Origin: Epichloe hybrida
Lineage: Eukaryota; Ascomycota; Sordariomycetes; Hypocreales; Clavicipitaceae
DNA length: 64,000 nucleotides
NCBI GenBank assembly: GCA_019022495.1
Contig: JAFEKR010000015.1
Span: forward strand, 1,116,001 to 1,180,000
Reading direction: 5' to 3'
Position 1 is the first letter of the stretch, and every line of letters begins with the position of its first letter. This document shows, piece after piece, positions 1-12,056 of this stretch. The notes beneath the pieces are model-generated. The model ran no database searches. It saw only the letters and a list, made by a program, of their open reading frames with translations, and was not told where the DNA came from. A program made the position numbers and the translations under genes.

Positions 1-722
1 TCCCCAGAAACACCGCCATTCGCTAGCAAAACAGCCGTTCTCCATCCCTCGCCCAAGCTCTCATTCTGTGCAGGGTTGTTAAGGGTTGGAGGACTGAAAT
101 ATTCGGCTGGCGATACTCCTCCAGTCAAGCGCATCAAATCCTCGTCAGCATCAGCTGGGTCAAAACCGGGGCTGGTCACTCTGGGGACATCCGGACGTGG
201 ACCAGTGTGAGATGCTCCAATATGATGATCCAAATCCATCTGTCTGGGAAATACCTCGTCACACCAAGGGCATTTGACTTGCAAAGACAGTTGATGACGA
301 GCTTGAATAGTTGCCACGTCAGTCGTGTTTTCCGATGACTCGTCTATGGATTCTAATCGAGTGTGCCGGTAAATAATCGTAGAGCCAAATGATGACACGT
401 TTCTGGATTCTAATTGAGCGCGCCGGCGAAGAGTCTTAGAGCCTAAGAAGCTTCGCTCGGCCCGACGCCGTTTAGTCCGCTCGCTGATGAGAGCCACTGA
501 AGAAACTCTGAGTACTGTTGGACCGCCTGCTGAAAGGTTTACACTAGAGTCCATAGCTCCCAATGTCCTCATCTCATCGGGCGACAGCTCCTGATCATCA
601 TTGTCAGCATTAACGTGCTCCAGGAACCGGCTCGTAGAATGCCCTCCGGAGCCTTGCTCTTGTTCCTGCTGATCATTGTTTGATAACCGCCGACGCGTTG
701 CCTTGAGCAAAGGCTTTATCTC
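1..722 (-). pseudogene. Partial gene with C2H2-like zinc finger; start unclear, possible nonsense codon
   Basis: An open frame of 240 codons runs on the minus strand from 722 down to the left window edge without a stop, so the 3' end is missing. It encodes a polar, Arg/Ser/Asp-rich protein with one zinc-finger-like motif, CPWCDEVF...DHHIGASH (two Cys two apart, two His four apart), near nucleotides 230-295. No ATG occurs at its beginning. The nearest upstream in-frame ATG is at 743-741, but the frame MPFGLP is closed by TAG at 725-723 directly before the open stretch. Either CCCTAG is an intron acceptor and the first exon lies further upstream, or the TAG is a C-to-T nonsense mutation of CAG and this is a pseudogene. 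I do not recognise the family. Confidence 0.45.
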
Positions 723-743
723 CTAGGGCAACCCAAATGGCAT

Positions 744-1563
744 CGTTGCGTGAAGGCGGGTGGTAGGTAGGTTGTGGAGATTGGGAGGTGGTGAGTCGCT
801 TAAAACGAGTGTCACAAATAATGGTGGTTTAAATGTGTAGAGGACCAGAATGCTATCAAGAAGGTGTGGGAGAGAAAGTGGCAAATCTAATGATCCATTG
901 GAGTCTTTGTGTAACTAGTCAATGAACCGAAACTTGGTTTAACAAACGACAGCCCAAAGAGGAAGTCTGGTGGTTCCAGGGAAGGCATCATTGTACGGGC
1001 TACCAGGAAGGAAAGAGCTGGGCTGTACTCCGTACTCCGTACGGATCATACTGCGTGGCATGTGACGGCTCATTTGATGGCTGGATGGTGGCTGGATGCT
1101 GGGTGATGACTGATGACTGATGACTGATGACTGATGACTGATGACTGATGACTGATGACTGATGGCTGATGGCTGATGGATGACATGCGAAGATCGGAGG
1201 TGCCTTATCGCGCCTGGCCTTATCGCAGAACCCCATTGCGCCGTATTAACGCAGGCCGGTAAGTTGAAACCCATCAAGCTTCGACGCTTGCATCAACAAT
1301 TTGCATCAGCGCCATCCCGGCTGCCTGCCTGCCTTGCCTCACTTCGCCTTTCCATCTGCCTCAACCGCGTCTCCCTCCACCCATCCCAATACTGTCCGGC
1401 GTTCAAAATCAATCACCATGTAGCATCATCTCTTCTCCATCGTATTTCTTGTATACATCCATCACCCATCGAACTATATAAATATATATATTTATTTATT
1501 CACAGCCCATCTCGAACTGCAGCGAACCGAACCGAATCCCTGATCGAGTACTCGATTGCAATC
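744..1563. other. Intergenic region upstream of ATG17
   Basis: No gene is supported here. Short open frames on both strands are products of the heptamer repeat at about 1104-1165. A TATA-rich stretch (1472-1500) lies 65-90 bases before the ATG17 start and may be its core promoter. Confidence 0.5.
1104..1165. repeat. Tandem heptamer repeat (TGATGAC)n
   Basis: About eight consecutive copies of TGATGAC, with the last copies drifting to TGATGGC. It is a simple minisatellite about 400 bases before ATG17. It opens several reading frames of repeated His-Gln-Ser type that should not be taken as genes. Confidence 0.9.
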
Positions 1564-3143
1564 ATGGCGGCCTCGCCAGCCGCTTCCTCTCGTCGCAGCG
1601 CAGGCTCCTCGTCTGGCTCGCTGAAGCGCTCAGATGATTATCAACAAAAACCACCGTTCATTCCCATAGATACGCTTGTCAATCATTTGCTTGTTGCCAA
1701 GCGTTCCCTGTCATCCATGAATCACGTCCTGCGAGCGAACGAACTTGCGACCTCGGCCCGCCAATCTCACCAAGAGACGCTGCTGCTAGCTGCCCAGACG
1801 ACTTTTGTCCGCAACTCGATGCTCGATCAAGTCACTATTCTCATGCGTGTGTGGAAAAGTCTACAACCCACCTACGAATGGGGAAAACGGGACTTCAAGA
1901 AACTCGTCAAGGCCATGGATGAGGTAGATGCGGACTTGACTGGCACCATACACATGCTGCGAGACACCCAAGTGCAAAGCGTTCTACAGCCCAACGACAG
2001 AGAAAGCATGAATCTGCTGGATTTCGTCGATGAGACGAGCGTGAACGGTATGCGGGAGGCCATGAAACACAGCATCCAAAACTTACAGGTAGGTTATTCC
2101 ACAGAGCTACAACCCTTTTTTTTTTTTTTTTTTTTTTTTTCCTTTAGATTGTGATGAGACGATGCTGACCTTTCTTTCAGAGCATACAACAGTCTTTTGA
2201 CGGTGATCTCCTGCGCTTCGAAACTGACATCCGAAATTTTCGAAAGACGCTTGCTGCATTACCCTCGTCGGGTACTGACGAGGAAACACCGCCAGCGACA
2301 GTCTCATTGCTGCTCAGCATGGATGACCATTCGGCATTGATGGCTTCACTGCTAGCCTCTTTGACCAAACATTTTGACATGTGTGTCACCGCTATTCGGA
2401 CCACTGAAGGCGCCGCAGCCCTTGCACGTCGAAAGGTAGCCGAAGCTACGCAGTCACAGGGCAGTGATGGGGTCTCAATTTCTGGTGTGATTGCCGAGCA
2501 AGAATCACACATGTCGGAGCTCGAGCCAAAGACAGCAGAAGATAGAGCCGAGATGCTCAAGGTGGTTGTTCAAGACGCGGAGGAAGTTGACGATGTTGTA
2601 CAAGAAATTCAAGAGCGGCTCGCGGCCATGGAGCAAGAGTCTGCTGTCATACAAGGGTTTCTGGACAACGCAACGGCAGCCTACACCGGCATGCTCGAAT
2701 CCTTTACATTGTTGGGGGAAATTGGCGATCGGCTCGGCGACTATATAGCCGCAGAAGAGGACTTTAGGCAACGCTGGGAGCTGGAGAAGGAGGGAGTGCT
2801 TGGCAAGTTGGGAGAAATGAAAGACATGAGGGAGTTCTATGAAGGATACGCGAGCGCATATGGTAGCCTTGTGTTGGAAGTTGAGAGACGGCGGGCCGTC
2901 GATGAGCGAGTCCACAGCATTTGGCGCAAGGCCCAGGAGTCGGTGGACAGGATGCTCGATGCGGATCGGGCATCTCGGGAGGCGTTCCGGCAAGATGTTG
3001 GCGAGTATCTTCCAACGGATCTGTGGGCAGGCATGCAAGGACCTGCCAGGAAATGGACTGTTGTGCAAATCAACGACGACGAATCCGGCGCAGCTAATAG
3101 CATGGTAGACAGAACATCAGCGCAGGGATCCGCGGACGAATAG
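1564..3143 (+). CDS. ATG17: Autophagy-related protein 17 (scaffold of the Atg1 complex)
   Basis: Two exons, 1564-2088 and 2181-3143, joined in phase 0, give 495 residues, the usual length for filamentous-fungal Atg17. The conserved N-terminal block is visible ([20 protein letters not shown], then the [15 protein letters not shown] and [20 protein letters not shown] segments), followed by long helices rich in Glu/Asp, as in the crescent-shaped coiled-coil scaffold. In the known family Atg17 binds Atg29/Atg31 and Atg13 and recruits the Atg1 kinase to the pre-autophagosomal site. The intron starts GTAGGT, ends TTTCAG and carries a run of 25 T. The ATG at 1564 follows an open, TATA-rich leader and begins a Ser/Ala-rich N-terminus. 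The frame also runs upstream to 1180, but that part is repeat-derived and unlike the family. Confidence 0.93.
2116..2140. repeat. Homopolymer T(25) inside the ATG17 intron
   Basis: Twenty-five consecutive T lie between the donor at 2089 and the acceptor at 2180, where they act as an extended pyrimidine tract. The true length is sensitive to sequencing error. Confidence 0.85.
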
Positions 3144-3603
3144 CTGGGGGTTGGCCGCAGCGGGAACGAGGCGCCTTTCCAGGCCTTTCCAGGCCTTTTC
3201 GGGCCTCTTCAGGCTGCAGTGACAGGCTGTAGAGGGACTTGAGACCGACTACAGATCCTCAGGGGGAAATACACCTGACGGCCCTATCACGGCTTAGTCA
3301 TACTACACCCTGGGACCCACTGTAGGCAGGTTGGGGTATCATGGGTGTCATGTTTCACATTTTGAAAATAAATGCATCGCCGCGAGTTGAGCTGGACGGA
3401 GGCCAATCAAACACGGTTTATATCATCCAAGTTGGTCAGGTCCTGGCCCAGCTGCACTTTTCTGGCGGACACGCATCCGGCGCGTCCGGGCCGGAAGCAA
3501 TCCTGAAGCCCTTTGTCCTCGCAACAACCGGCATAGGCATATATATATGCATATGTATATACATATATATATATATCGTCTGCTTCCTGTCGTGGAAACA
3601 GCA
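3144..3603. other. Intergenic region between ATG17 and the S33 peptidase
   Basis: Just after the ATG17 stop (about 3172-3213) there are four or five imperfect copies of a ten-base unit AGGCCTTTCC. A TA/CA-rich microsatellite at 3538-3577 precedes the peptidase start and may belong to its promoter or leader. No gene is seen. Confidence 0.5.
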
Positions 3604-5513
3604 ATGCGACCGCAGCATCAGCTCCTCGTTGGCTTATCAGCCTCGGCCACGGCCGCCGCCTCCGCGAATCACACTTTGCCCAGCTTTCAATGGAACTCGA
3701 TCCGACCTGCGAAACACCTGGAATACCATGACTGCTACACCACCTTCAAATGTGCCCGCCTCGAGCTCCCTCTGAACTGGAAGAACACGTCCGATCCCAG
3801 AACAGTCTCCATCGCCATGATCAAACTGCCAGCCAAAGTCTCCGACACTGATCCCACGTTTGGCGGCTCCGTCTTCACCAACCCCGGTGGGCCGGGGGGG
3901 TCGGGCGTGGACCTCGTCCTGGCCGCTGGCCGGAACCTACAAGAGTACTTGGATAGTCCGGGCAAGAGACACTATGAATTCGTTTCCTTTGATCCCCGCG
4001 GCGTCAAGAACAGTCGCCCCCTGGCAGACTGCTACCCGGAGGGCGTCCTCGCGCGCGATGCCGTGAGATTGGAGTCGAGAGGTCTGGGGAGTATTTCGCA
4101 CGATGCGGGCAAGCTGGCGTACGGCTTGGCCATGACTGACGGGTTTGGGAAGAAATGTGCGGTCGTAGACGAGCAGGGTCTCAACGGAGGAGAGATCTTT
4201 GCGTACATGGGGACACCGAATGTGGCGCGAGATATGGTCGAGATGGTGGACATGATTGACGAGTTGAGGAAGAAGCGGGCGGCGAGTGGGCGCGGCGATG
4301 AGAGAGTGGAACTCAAGAAGAGAGGGCACCGAGAAGACCATGTCGCAAGGTTGCAATACATTGGGTTCTCGTACGGCACGGTCCTCGGAAATTACTTCTC
4401 GACCATGTTTCCTGGCCGAGTCGGGAGAGTCGTCCTCGATGGTGTGTGCAACGCGGATGACTACAGCAACGGGGGGGTAAGTCACGACAAGCTATTTCCG
4501 AGAATGAAAGGTGGAAGAAACCGAAGTGAGTGAGCTGACCGATCGCAAACAACAAGGGCTGGCTTACAAACACGGTTGATGCCGACGCCGTCGTTGACAA
4601 GCTCTTCACGGGCTGCTTCACGGCCGGTCCTGGGCTCTGTGCCCTCGCCCGAGACTCAGACAAGTCCGCGTCCGACATCAGGGCCCGATTCTGGACCTGG
4701 CTCGAAAGACTCGATGAATCGCCCATCTCCGGCCTATCAGCCTCGGGCAACGCCGTTGTCCTCACCGGAGCTGATATCCGCCTCCTGCTGACCAGGTCTG
4801 CGTACAAGCCCGTCACGGCATACGGGCCCCTCGCCCAGCGTCTCGACTCGGCCATGAGAGGAAAAGACCTCCAGCTCCTCCTGTCGAACCTCGAAGCATC
4901 GGTTCTCGGCGGCTCCCTCCAGGATGCCTGTTCCGTCGCCAACGAAACCACGGCCCCGGATCAGGGCTCAGACGCGCAGACTGCCGTGGTGTGCGGTGAC
5001 GGCGAAGACGTCACCTCCAAGAACATGACCTGGTGGCAGTCCTACATTGACAAGCAAAAGTCGTCGTCGTCGGTCCTGGCCACGTACTGGACGAGCATCC
5101 GTTTCCCCTGCGCGCGATGGCGCTTCAAGGCCAACTGGGTCTTCCGCGGCCCGTACACCACGCCCGCACCCACCGAGCCCGGACGCGAGCCCGAGCAGGG
5201 CCGGCCCGCCGCTCCTCTGCTGTTCCTGACGAACCGACTGGATCCCGTAACACCCCTGTCTGCCGCGAGGGCCATGGCCAAGAACCATCCCGGGGCGGGC
5301 GTGGTCGTCCAGGAGGCCATCGGGCATTGCGCCTTTTTCGCGGCGTACAGCGAGTGTACGAAGAGGATTGTGGCCGAGTACTTCCGCACGGGGAGGGTTC
5401 CCGATGGAGAGGTTGCGTGCGAGGCCGAGTGCGGGCCGTGGGACGAAGGATGCCGAGCGGGCGTGAGGACGAGTGAGCCGTGGGACGCGAGGAGGTTTCC
5501 GCTGGGTATTTAG
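3604..5513 (+). CDS. Secreted alpha/beta hydrolase, tripeptidyl aminopeptidase-like (family S33, TAP-like C-terminus)
   Basis: Two exons, 3604-4476 and 4557-5513, phase 0, 609 residues. The first ~20 residues (LLVGLSASATAAASA) resemble a short signal peptide. The oxyanion-loop motif NPGGPGGSG, the nucleophile motif GFSYG (Ser about 256), NRLDPVTP (Asp about 520) and AIGHCAF (His about 548) form a complete Ser-Asp-His triad in the right order. The last part matches the TAP-like C-terminal domain. Family members release N-terminal peptides or cleave hydrophobic substrates outside the cell; the exact substrate cannot be told. The start at 3604 was preferred over the longer frame from 3547, which begins in a TA repeat. 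The intron has GTAAGT and ends AACAAG. Confidence 0.87.
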
Positions 5514-6499
5514 CGACTTTTTTTATTTCTCGTTTGAGGAGTACCGGGTTACATACGTGCAGGACAACGATTAAGCGGTGGAAATTTTGGAAATCAGTGT
5601 ACTAAATTCATGACGAGTTGAAATATATTTACTCGTGTAGATTCGTCATGTGGTACGTTTCACATACAAAACATTAATTCTCAATATTCTGTCCTTGGAC
5701 GGTGCTGAAAAAGCTGTGCTTCAAATCAAGTGCGGGATCCCGCATTCCCTCGATCCATATCGTTTTGTTTCCATGCACGTCATGAGGGGTCGGGTCGTGG
5801 CCGCTTCCTCGCCGCTAGACAGGCCTAGGCTACTGCGAAATAATACAATTTAGAAAATACTACTTTAATATTTTTCTCAACTCTTGATTTCTTCTAGTAT
5901 AAGCAAATTACTCCGTGCTTCGGCAGGCCCGTAATGCAAGGACAACGCTGAGCCTAAGATAGCAACCTGATTAATCACAAAAACTCGCAATGGGCTGTTC
6001 TCAGGCGTCGTCGATACGCGACGGCGGAAATTCGTCGGCCGTCTAGGATGGAACTCTTATGCACTTGGTAATTGATGGATTGGAATAATCTGAACAATCT
6101 ACAGGTAGCAGTCGCGAGCGCGCCCATCACCAGGTGTGCGAACCTTTTGTGGAACGGTGCCACCTCGTGCATCACCATACAGGATCTAAACGGATGACTT
6201 TCTCTTCGGGCCATCCGTGTCTGTAGCCGCTGATGCCGAATGAGCCCCAGAAAAATACGGTGTCTAGCATGTCAACGCCCATGTTCCGTCGCTTTGCACC
6301 TGAGCTTCCATTCTACGTCGGGGAGCCCGAAAAATCTCTTGCAAGAAGAAGAGAGAAAAAGATATTTCTCCATGTCATACTGGGGGGTTCATGAGGACCA
6401 GTCCAAAGCGCCTGCAGTCATGGCTGCCAACCCCCCTCTTATCAACGATGGGTATAGTGATTTCTTGTCGAAATCCCGGCAGTTCACTTGGCGGACCTG
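5514..6499. other. Intergenic region, convergent gene ends
   Basis: About 1 kb between the stop of the S33 peptidase and the stop of the minus-strand gene beginning at 7471. It is AT-richer at 5570-5900. Only short shadow frames occur, with no domain or splice pattern that I can support. Confidence 0.5.
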
Positions 6500-7471
6500 C
6501 TACAGGCCATCACCCAGTACGACCCAGGCTTCAGAGGGTGGCCCATCTGCATTCTCTTGCATCTCCCGTTGGGAGGGGGTGTCGTCCAACTCGCCATCCG
6601 AGAAACAGTCGTAGTCAGAAAGAACATCGGTGACCAAATCTGGGGGTTGCGAGGTATCAATGTCAAAGGAGGGTTCAGAGTTGGCCAGCTCGTAAATGAC
6701 ACGCAAGGGAGGCTGCGGCTCGGCCGACTCGCGAGACAAATACTGATTGGTCTCTGGGTCGTCGGCGTCGGGGCGAGTCAAAGCCATGAGGTACTGAGCG
6801 AGGACTTCGTCATCGCCAAGATCAGAGAAGGAGAGATCAAGATGCAAACGCCTCTCGAAAGGCTTGCCAGCCTTCCTATGCTTCTTAGCGGGGCGGATCG
6901 AATAAAGAGGTGCTTCGTGCCTGATGCTGCTTAAGTTGAAACTGTCACTACCACGATCCTGTTCGTTATCGTACAGCAGCCCTAGGCGATAGAGATGGGC
7001 AACCTGCTGATCGTCATTGCCAGACTCGGGACGGCGCCGAATATGGACCTTGCCCTTGGCAGTAGATGGATCCCGGAAAGCGTCTTCTCTCTCGAGCGTG
7101 GGTCGTCGCACGATTCGATATCGGTCCGATGGGAGCTCCATGTCGCTGTAGGCGAGGTCTCTGCCATCATCCTGACAGTCTACCTTGCGAGGCGTTTGGT
7201 CATTGTAAGCCGGTCTGCCAACGTTGTTGTAGTAATTGCGCAAATCCTGCTGGACATGGGGTCTCAGGCTAGCCTTATCGATCTGATCATGGTCCTCGTG
7301 ACAATCCGGGAACATGTGGTGCTGACCATTTTCCACGAGGTACTTCGCATTAGCGCGGACCAGGCGACTGAACGAATGATACTGTGATTTGATGACATGG
7401 CGGTGACATGCTCTCCGCTGTGCCGAATTGAGGTGGTCCCCTCCAGGAATATGATCTGGGATCGTGGTCAT
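6500..7471 (-). CDS. Conserved-looking acidic protein of unknown function
   Basis: A single-exon frame of 323 residues starting at ATG 7471. The N-terminal third is rich in His, Asn and Tyr (HRHVIKSQYHSFSRLVRANA...). The centre carries basic clusters (RRPTLERED, IRRRPESG, RPAKKHRKAGKPFERR) that could be a nuclear signal. The C-terminus is strongly acidic (LSDYDCFSDGELDDTPS) and ends in PSEAWVVLGDGL, which has the look of a conserved short motif. No enzyme motif or membrane segment is seen. Codon-like composition and length argue for a real gene. No function is proposed. Confidence 0.7.
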   Translation of the reverse strand: MTTIPDHIPGGDHLNSAQRRACHRHVIKSQYHSFSRLVRANAKYLVENGQHHMFPDCHEDHDQIDKASLRPHVQQDLRNYYNNVGRPAYNDQTPRKVDCQDDGRDLAYSDMELPSDRYRIVRRPTLEREDAFRDPSTAKGKVHIRRRPESGNDDQQVAHLYRLGLLYDNEQDRGSDSFNLSSIRHEAPLYSIRPAKKHRKAGKPFERRLHLDLSFSDLGDDEVLAQYLMALTRPDADDPETNQYLSRESAEPQPPLRVIYELANSEPSFDIDTSQPPDLVTDVLSDYDCFSDGELDDTPSQREMQENADGPPSEAWVVLGDGL

Positions 7472-9110
7472 CTTGCCGCGGCTCAGTAATAAGTACGTAG
7501 TCGGCTGTCTTAGGTGATGTAATTGGCTAATGACTGTTGACTACGGGTTGACAGCGTGTTCGCGGTTCGCTATGTCGAGATATGTAGGGCGTGATGGCGA
7601 TGCTGGGAGGGGAAGACGGCTCTGTTGTATGCTTGTAGCATAGATGATGGTCCGTAGATGGGGGGGAGGGGGGGTGGCCTTTCTCCAAAGAGCGCAGAGA
7701 CGCGGGCGCAGATGGAAGGGGCGAGAGTCGGAGAGAAAGTGATGGAAATGGGCCATCTCTCAATCACCTGCCGTGGCCGTGGTCGTGGCGAGGCGACTTA
7801 CATATATCATCAGCGCGGCTTCATACGGACGGCGCATGCTGATTGGCTGGCGGTGGAGTCATGAGGCGATGACGACAAGCCGCCTGAGGCAATAGGCGTC
7901 TTGTGACTCAACGACGCAACGGAGTCAACTCTGCTGACGATTCAGTCCCGCCACGGTCCATCATGTTTGGTGGCTGATTGACTGATTGATGACCGTCGCA
8001 AGGCTGAGAGCCGGGGTTGACATATGGCTGCACACCCTCTTGCCTGCTTCCGTGTCATGTTGTGTCATGTCGTGTCATGTCGTATCATGTCGTGTCCTGT
8101 GACTTCTTGTCGTCTTATCTGGTCAGATAGCTAGCCGCGGTTGCCACATCCACGGACCAGGACCACGCGTGGCCATGGCAAAGTCTGACGCCCAGCGACT
8201 GTCTGCCTGCTGGCCAACCAAGCATTTTCCTCCCAGCTCCAAGTCATGACTCATACATATGTATGTATGTATGTATGTATGTAGGTGTTGCAAAAGATTA
8301 GGCAAGAGATTAGAAAGTAAGTGATTATCATTCCCCATATATACCCGTGCGTGGCTCGTGCAACAATGGCCCACTCCTCCGTCGACAGGCAAGCCAACTT
8401 GCCAACGTCAGCATCTTATAATTTGCGCTGATTTATCCCTTCATATCAACCAGCTCCTTGGCCCTCTACCCCGCGCAAACGTATCCCGATACTTGACCTT
8501 GCATGTCATCCCCTGGATCTTGCCTCTCCATCTGCCTCAGCGCTTCCAGCACATAGAGACCGAGCTCGCCGCCGCCGCCGATGACGCGTACGCTGTTCAC
8601 GTTGCTAAGGGTGCGAAGAGGCCTCGAGCTTCTCCTACGGACAGATGCTTGTGGAACGGGCTTAGGCATCCATGTATGCCATCGATTTTGAGTGGATGCA
8701 GCGGCGAGCGCGTGCTTGAAAATAAAAAGTTCCGTGGAAAGAGGTATAAGATGTAGATCTGGCTGCGGACTCCGGAGTTGAAGGGGATTTTGAAAGGGAT
8801 AGCATGGAACATTGGACCGCGCCATCTCCTCTCTTGTCCCCAGCAAAAACACCAAGAACGGCGAATCGGCTGATTGTCGTGTCACTTAGTGTTCGCCTTT
8901 GCGGTACAGGCTTAAGTCCGGACCATTGGGAACCCACCACAATTGGCTCTCAAGTTCCGCTCTGGCATGAATCAGCCAGACTAGGCAGCCTTATGCCAGG
9001 CAGGCAATGCTCGACGGATAAAGTGTTATTATGCGCTGCGCGATTCTCATTCTGCTCTCCTATATTATCCTCAATGCTCGCTATGCCACTGGCACGCCCA
9101 GTATGCTCAC
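7472..9110. other. Intergenic region, 1.6 kb, with simple repeats
   Basis: No gene is supported. It holds a G-rich tract (7660-7675), a ten-base repeat (8054-8097), a TATG microsatellite (8256-8284) and GCC repeats near 8565-8582. A 139-codon minus frame at 8466-8885 starts at GTG and was rejected. Confidence 0.5.
8054..8097. repeat. Tandem ten-base repeat, unit GTGTCATGTC
   Basis: Four to five imperfect copies of GTGTCATGTC differ from each other by single bases (GTGTCATGTT, GTATCATGTC, GTGTCCTGTG). Confidence 0.85.
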
Positions 9111-10538
9111 TCATAGCTGCAAATCCTTGTTAGCAAATCCGACAACCGCATCGCCATAGTCGAAAACCACATATTGCGCCTTGAGAAAGACATCTCCTAG
9201 CACTGAGAACGGCAGGCCCTCGGACGACTGAATGCCACCGAAGCAGTACTTAGAGTTGACTTGACCATAGTTGAGATACTGCCCGGGAAGCCTCCCGTCG
9301 TACGAGCCGATGCTGATCCAAAAGTTGGGGATCTTGGCGTCACAGGGAAATACCATCATGCCCAATTTTGGATCGAGGAAAGAGCCCTCGATTTGAGCAT
9401 ACAAGTTGTTTACCACGCTCTGTGGGAGCAACGCCAAGGACGTCCCGGTATCGACAATGGCGTTGATGATGTATTTGTGTTCTTTTTTGCCCACAAAGTA
9501 GCCACTCGTCGCGATTTTCCAGAATGGACTGAATGGGTCGATCTGCGTATACCAAATATTGCCCGTATACTCGGACTCGTTGATGTATCCGAAATTGTAA
9601 TTTCCCGGGGCGCGCGACCGAAGATTCGCGGTGAACAGTGGCAGCGCGAGCTGATCCTTGATGTTATCCATGTATGTTCGTTTGGGTGTCGGGCGAACCG
9701 TGTTGGCGGCACTGTTCGCCATGCCGAGGATGCCAGACACGAAATTGTCAGATGCAATGTCTTCCGACACTGTGACAGCGGACTCGATAGCTTGAACTTT
9801 GACATATGTATCTCCTATCCGTACCGCATCTTCGTATACAATGCCAGATGCGCCAGCACCATCGCCATATCTGATGGTCCAACTCTCCCCGTCGAGTCGC
9901 TTACTTGTTGACGAGTTTTGAGGACGATATAAAGCTTGACCCCGCACCATGCTTGGATAAGTGTCTGTTGAAAATGCCCAACTGCCGCAATTTAGCAATG
10001 ACGGGTCACATACAAACCCTCTTGTCAGGATATCAGCTTACAGATCGGCTGATCCGGTGTCTAGGTTCAAGGGAATAGGCTGAGGCGGTGTGCCAATATC
10101 AACGACGACTCCATATTCCGAGTCTACCCCCTTAGCGGGCCGGGCTTGTGCGGTTCCTGTCTGTCCTTTGCCGTCTATTCAAAGAGTCAGACAAGGCTGG
10201 TTAGAAAAGATGACCAACTGGCTTGATTTCCACGCGCAAACCAACCGTTATCTCCTACCTTGACTGAGAGCGGCAAATTTGATGCGTAGTTCAGGGTTGA
10301 TTTCAACGGCTTTCGCCACCGCATCAGGCAACTTCTGCGCATACTTCATGTGAGCACGCATGAGAGCCATGGCGCCATCGCGTCCTGTGAAGTCCTTGTT
10401 CTTGATTTGATTCAAGGTAAAGGATGTGCCACCCGGCTTCGGCGCTCTCGTTTCTCGCGTAGAAGAATGCTTTCGGCCAGTCGTAGCGCCTTCCGCTGCC
10501 AGCGCGGCCAAAACAGCGGCGGCAATTGAGGCCTTCAT
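9111..10538 (-). CDS. Secreted pepsin-type aspartic endopeptidase (family A1)
   Basis: Three exons, 10538-10259, 10174-10042 and 9981-9111, give 427 residues. The N-terminus MKASIAAAVLAALAAEGA is a signal peptide. A basic propeptide follows (TRETRAPKPGG...MRAHMKYAQKLPDAV). The first catalytic motif LDTGSADLW (Asp about 132) is split by intron 2. The second is AIVDTGTSLALLP (Asp about 315). A Tyr-flap region (WTIRYGDGAGASG) and the C-terminal LGDVFLKAQYVVFDYGDAVVGFA complete the fold. Members such as penicillopepsin or endothiapepsin digest external protein at acid pH. There is no C-terminal GPI or membrane segment, so the enzyme should be free. Introns are GTAGGA..TAG and GTAAGC..CAG. Confidence 0.92.
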
Positions 10539-12056
10539 CGTTACCCAAGCGCAAGTATATGGGAAGACAGGGTTTTAGAGAGAGAAAGAAGAGGAAGGGC
10601 ACAAGGTCTTCTTCATCTCCCCCCCCCCCCCTGTGGGAGGGCACAGGCGATCATATGCTGCGATGGCGCCAGTAACTAACAAAGCTTGGCTGACGGCTTC
10701 ACCACGAGCGATGTCTCTGCGGGCCAAGGGATGGCATTTTGAAACAGGTGGCCACGGCTCTATTATCAACGGAGGAATGCTGCCATTCCAAGTGAGACAC
10801 ATTCCTTGGGCTTGGGGGCTGCTAAAAGAAGAAATTCCAAAAGCTGGGTGACGCGACAATGCGAGCATAATGGGGACGGACATGCTCAGCGGCGGCGTGC
10901 GTGAGACATTGAGAAAGCAAGTTTGAATCCGCGTTGCCTTGCCGGACTGCCCTTGAGTGAGAACGACTTGGAAGATTGCGCGACGCTACGTACGGAGCAG
11001 AGATATTGGGGCGAAAAATGAATGAAATTTAGATCGCGAGGCGAGATTCAGACTTGGCAAATGCCACATGAAACGAGCAGCTTGCTAGTCCGGAGTCATC
11101 GCGAGTCCGTATCCCTTTGACAGTCATAAGGCACCAGCTGGGTAACGGGGCTCGCCCAGACTTCAATACCTTGCTAGTACCTCTGAACGCTAGCCCCGAC
11201 CGCGAGGATCGCGATGTGGCTGCGATGTGAGTAATGTATCGCTTTATACCTTTGATAAATATAAGGACTTCTATTGTGGTGTTATTTTCACGTAGAAATA
11301 AGTACCTTTTGTCAACCTTTGTTGTGGTTGGTTAACTAGCCTATTCGTGACCTCGCTAGTGCTTTATGACCGTCAAAGGGATGAGAGATCTGGTGCAGGG
11401 GGCCTGATCTGAAAATGGAAAGAGCGGGAGGCTGAGGCCTGCTAGCGTCGGAGCCAATGACAGCTGATCGTTGGGGAAATGAAACGAATAGCCTGTTGGC
11501 CTCGGAATACATACAACAACAGCGCTTTGTTTGCAGTTGGCTATGGAAACGCTGCGAAGAATGCCGAATGCCGAGAAACCGTGTAGGTGGAAATGGAGTC
11601 GGTTGGAAAAGTGGAAAATATGTTGGCGTGTGCTAATCACACTGTGGCGGTGGTCGGAATTGCAAGGCTGCATCACAGTGCTAGCCTTGCCAGGCGTTTG
11701 TCTTGGGCCCACTATCACTACGGATTATGTATTGAGAGCTGACAGTTGCCTGCCAGGTGCCCCGCACCGCAACCGCCGAAATAGGACCCTTTTGGCTACA
11801 TAATTCGTAGGCGTACATAATCTGTGAGATGATGGGATAGCTGGCCGGCCGGGCGTCACGTGGAATGCCCAAATATCCTCCCTCCACTTCTTTAGCGTCG
11901 TTCGGCCTTTCCCGCCAGAGAAGTGACGGCGGCACCAATCGTTCATCTGCTAGCCTCTACTCTACCACATCAGGCAATGGATCTTGCTCAATAGTTGCTT
12001 TCTTTTTGCTCTGTGCTGCCTCAAATGTATTACCAACGCTGCCTCCTGCTGGCCAA
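10539..12056. other. Intergenic region between divergent genes
   Basis: About 1.5 kb separating the minus-strand protease from the plus-strand RNA-dependent RNA polymerase. A run of 13 C (10619-10631) lies in the protease promoter or leader. The frame of the polymerase is open upstream to 11865, so part of this stretch may be its 5' exon or leader. Nothing else is supported. Confidence 0.45.

Noticed and set aside
939..1277. Minus frames with repeated His-Gln-Ser-Ser
   Set aside because: They arise from the TGATGAC repeat read in antisense.
8466..8885. Minus-strand frame of 139 codons
   Set aside because: It starts at GTG, shows no domain, overlaps a plus frame of similar length and has no clear splice partners.
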